DNA of 64,000 nucleotides from Ptychodera flava (Eukaryota > Hemichordata > Enteropneusta > Ptychoderidae): contig NC_091942.1 of assembly GCF_041260155.1 (NCBI RefSeq), positions 14,102,501 through 14,166,500 on the forward strand. The letters run 5' to 3'. A program made the position numbers and the translations under genes. The notes beneath the pieces were generated by a model. That model was not told the DNA's origin. It did not search any database and saw nothing but the letters and a program-made list of their open reading frames with translations. Shown piece after piece: positions 60,753-64,000 of this stretch (the stretch's first letter is position 1; each line of letters opens with the position of its first letter).

Positions 60753-61082
60753 AGTCCCCACTGACATCGTCCGTGGGGACTTATAGGTTTGGTCATGTCC
60801 GTGCGTCCGTGCGTGCGTCCGTCCGTTCACACAGATATCTCAGAGACGCCTGGAGCGATTTTGTTCAAACTTGGTACAAGGATAGTACCCTACCTCATAC
60901 AGATGCACGTCGATTTGTTTCACAATGCGATCAAATTTGGCCGTGTTAGAGGACTTTTTAGTTTTCACCTCCATAGACTACCATGTATAAGGCAGTCCAT
61001 AGACTCCCATGTATAAGGCAGTCCATAGACTCCCATGTATAAGGCAGTCCATAGACTCCCATGTATAAGGCCAAGAAAAATA
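60753..61082 (+). mobile_element. Hairpin-ended element, copy D (truncated) with 26-bp repeat
   Basis: Head AGTCCCCACTGACATCGTCC to GTGGGGACT, then (CCGT/GCGT)n, CACACAGATATCTCAGAGAC and one unit up to AAATTTGGCCGTGTTAG. From about 60,970 to 61,070 comes a four-copy tandem repeat of GTCCATAGACTCCCATGTAT plus AAGGCA. No tail hairpin is seen, so the copy looks truncated. Confidence 0.6.
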
Positions 61083-61139
61083 AAAATTTAGTTTCTCATC
61101 GTATTCATATTGCAAAAAGGATGCAGTGACACAGTTTTT

Positions 61140-61603
61140 AGTCCCCACAGATAAAGTCCAGGGGGCTTATAGATTGGGTCATGTCCGTCCGTGAGTCCAT
61201 CCGTGAGTCCATCTGTTCACGCAGATATCTCAGACACTTTGATAAAATATCACGTGACCTTGGTGACCTTTGACCTCGAATATACATATTTGCCCATAAC
61301 TCAGTAACCACAAGTGCTAAACCTCCCATATATGGTGTGATGGGACACCCTATGACGCCACATATTGTACCTCATTAATTATGTGCATATCTAATTTTGA
61401 GCGAGCCAATAGAGCTAGAGGTCTGATTTTTGGTATATATATGGATAACTTAGCACTACAATTTTTTTGACAAAATGTCACATGACCTTGGTGACCTTTT
61501 ACCTCAAATATACATATTTGTCCATAACTCAGTAACCACAAGTGCTACACCCTTCATATTTGGTATGATAAGACACCTTATGACGCCACATATTGTTCCT
61601 CAT
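61140..61603 (+). mobile_element. Hairpin-ended element, copy E, with 230-bp units (left part)
   Basis: Head AGTCCCCACAGATAAAGTCC to GGGGGCT, then (CCGTGAGTCCAT)n and CACGCAGATATCTCAGACAC. Units of about 230 bp begin with GATAAAATATCACGTGACC (61,240) and GACAAAATGTCACATGACC (61,470). The array is split by the 1.6-kb insertion that starts at 61,604 and continues at 63,200. Confidence 0.65.
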
Positions 61604-63194
61604 CTGTGTTAGCGCTGGGTTTGGAAAGCTGTTAGCCACTGTGGCGAATAGTTCAAATTTTTATTAGCCACAGACAAATTTTATTAGCCACACATTTTTA
61701 CGAAAACGAAGCTTTCTATAATGCTATAATCTCCAATGTCGGTTGCATGCACAAGAATAAACTATCAACACATCAACCTTGTATCCAATTGTCTTCATTT
61801 TAACACTGGAAATTGCTTGATTCTGGACCGCGATGCAAATCGACAGCAACACGCAACGTTGAGACCACGATTAAAATGAACTGCAACACGGAAGGTTAGG
61901 ACCGCGATGCAAATCAACTGCATGACAGCAACACTGAACGTTCGGACTGCGATTAAAATAGAAGTTTGGTTACACGTAATTACGTAATTATGTTCCATCA
62001 GTATACGTACATGTGGCACAGACGTTCGGAACGTCATCAAACGACACTTCTACACGTAGTCTTAATTACGTGTAGTAATTTTTAGATTTTCTTGGTGATT
62101 TGCGGGAATTTAGACAGGAAATCTCGTTAAGTATGAGTATCATTGTAAATTAGCAAACATCATTGATATCACAAAATTCAGTAGAGTTCACCTGTACAAG
62201 ACGTACGTGCTATGATTTCCTGACATAAATGAAATGTTGTCGTCTATGGTCTAATTCAACTTTTTACCTGAAGCTGTCACGAAGATTTCCCTAAACCACA
62301 TAAATAACTGTATTACAGAAAATCGGTAAATTTAATGCGAGGATACAACGAGCTTGAATAGTCCTCGCGTAGAGAAATTAATTGTTTCTTAAAACTTAGA
62401 CGAATTTCGTATGTTTCTGAAAAAATACTGCAAAATCAACCCAAAAAATCATAACTGAGCATGGATACGCGTACGCCACTGTGTGCCTTCAGATGTACAC
62501 GTAATTAGATTATGACCTCTCTAATGAACAACAACACGGAACGTCGAGACCGGATGCAAATCGACAACAACACGGAATGCGTCGTTGGGATGGCGATTTT
62601 AATGAACATCAATACGGGACCATGAGGACCGCGATGCAAATCGACCACCATTAAAATAAGACCTCGATAAAAATGCGCAACACGGAACGTCTAGACCACG
62701 ATGCACCTAAATTTCAACACCGAATGTTGTGACCACGATTAAAATGCGTATGTCTGCTGTAGCAAAAGTCGCGAGTGTTCGCTTTGCTCGCTATACCCTA
62801 GACAAAATGACGTCAAATTTATCGCGAGACTAGCATGACTACAGTTGACTAGGGCTCGATTGCGTCTGCCTGCATTTTCAGTTCTCGCGATAGTCATTTA
62901 TGTGCATGCTGTACACTATACAAATTGACGTCAAATCTCTCGCGAGACTTGGCTCGATTGAGATTGCGTACGTCGGAGAGAACAATACGGAAGTAGGTAT
63001 AGTTTTTTCTCGAATCGCCGAAAGAGAAGCGCAGATCAACAAAAGACTAAAAAACCACACGTTTTTGTTTATTTTGCGGAATTTTTCAACAAAAATCACT
63101 TTCGCCACTGTGGCGAATTAGGATCGATTTTTCTTCGCCACTGCTGATTTCAATTCGCATATGCGAACGTGGCGAATGGGCAGCGCGAACACAG
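61604..63194. mobile_element. 1.59-kb DNA transposon-like insertion with 5-bp target duplication
   Basis: The ends are CTGTGTTAGCGCTG and, inverted, CTGTGTTCGCGCTG. The target CTCAT is present on both sides (61,599-61,603 and 63,195-63,199), and removing the insert restores the flanking repeat, whose other copies read CCTCATTAATTATG. Inside are TTCGCC/GGCGAA palindromes near both ends and degenerate tandem modules. There is no long open frame, so it is non-autonomous. The superfamily is not identified. Confidence 0.88.
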
Positions 63195-63470
63195 CTCATT
63201 AATTATGTGCATATCTAATTTTGAGCGAGCCAATAGAGCTAGATGTATGATTTTTGGTATATAGGGATAGACTATAGGATAGAAATTGTTTGACAAAATG
63301 TCATGTGACCTCGATAACCTTTTACCTAAAATACACGATTATGTCAATAAATAAGTAACCACAAGTGCTATGTCCTTTATATTTAGTAGGATGGGAGACC
63401 TTATGACAACACACGCTTTACCTCATTAATTATGCACATATATAATTATCAGTCTGGGTTATGTCCATAT
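63195..63470 (+). repeat. Continuation of the 230-bp array of copy E
   Basis: It resumes with CTCATTAATTATGTGCATAT and a further unit that starts GACAAAATGTCATGTGACC at 63,293. Subtracting the insertion and target duplication gives a spacing of about 227 bp to the previous unit, in register. Confidence 0.75.
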
Positions 63471-64000
63471 AGAGGATAGTTGGGAAAAGCCAATGGCGTA
63501 CCGTATATGTAATGAGGTTAAGGCAAGAACCAATCACATACTGTATATGTAATGACGGTTAAAGGTTAAGTGGGTTCACTTTGAAATGTTATGCTGAGAT
63601 CGCGATCTGACCTCACAGATCCACCGTGACCGATAGAGTGAGAATGTTGGCTACCTGGAGGTGTCAAGTCAATTTGCGACGTTCTACCGTGTTAAAAATT
63701 GTAAGGATATCTTCAGGAATAGTTTTCTGAGTTTCTTTACCCTAGACCATGTTTGACAAAGAGTTATTGGACGTTTTTCGTACTCTTTACCAGCTTCTGG
63801 TTAACTTCTCGGCGATTGATTCTGGGCGCGTTTTTCTGAGCGAAGGGTCAATCGTACCGGGAAATGCGGTGTGATCGAAAAAAATCGTGCTCCATCGTGC
63901 TCCGATCATTGACAAGAACAGTTGACCCATCGTTGCAAAGCTTGAAACATTCTCCATGCTACAGATGGAAAGGTTAAATTAAATTTGACCAAAAATAGGC
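63471..64000. other. Unassigned sequence at the right edge
   Basis: No BFAR exon or other gene was recognised. The missing 3' exon(s) of BFAR should lie beyond this edge. Confidence 0.4.

Noticed and set aside
60246..64000. Search for the last BFAR exon(s)
   Set aside because: No frame on the plus strand resembles the expected C-terminal part; the region is repeats and an insertion. The exon probably lies beyond the window.

Overview
This is animal nuclear DNA. It has spliced genes with GT-AG introns and the standard genetic code, many long microsatellites, and many small non-autonomous transposable elements. Two genes are recognised with confidence, both by protein similarity to vertebrate genes: PARN (poly(A)-specific ribonuclease, minus strand, all 19 coding exons) and BFAR (bifunctional apoptosis regulator, plus strand, seven candidate coding exons, 3' end beyond the window). 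The PARN-like protein is close to human PARN in length and exon content. Together with the mosaic CpG pattern this suggests a marine invertebrate deuterostome (hemichordate, cephalochordate or echinoderm type). The species cannot be decided from the sequence alone.

Layout. Positions 1 to about 28.6 kb hold no gene that I can support. This stretch is CpG-rich by eye and contains five long (CT)n tracts, a (TA)n tract, a (CATA/CATC)n tract, and several copies of a small element family with TTAAGG-type ends. From 30,938 to 44,691 (minus strand) lies PARN: its phases add up to an uninterrupted 608-codon reading frame with all catalytic residues. A gap of 353 bp separates the PARN and BFAR start codons and looks like a shared bidirectional promoter with an ETS-type site. 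From 45,045 to 60,245 (plus strand) BFAR runs as a 14-nt first coding exon, a RING exon, a membrane-anchor exon, a SAM exon, a conserved exon, a probable cassette exon, and a C-terminal membrane exon. From about 60.75 kb to the end the window is repeats: members of a hairpin-ended element family, a 230-bp tandem array, and a 1.6-kb transposon-like insertion that splits that array with a 5-bp target duplication.

How the genes relate. PARN shortens mRNA poly(A) tails and trims the 3' ends of small RNAs. BFAR is an ER-membrane RING E3 ligase that restrains apoptosis. They share no pathway, but PARN and BFAR are also head-to-head neighbours in human (16p13), so this is conserved microsynteny that probably rests on the shared promoter. 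The most notable non-genic findings are a 680-bp near-perfect foldback inside a PARN intron, a family of elements whose two ends each form a conserved small hairpin, a 150-bp tandem array carrying a perfect palindrome, a MITE that carries an exact Maf-recognition palindrome, and a CpG-poor domain that matches the two transcription units.
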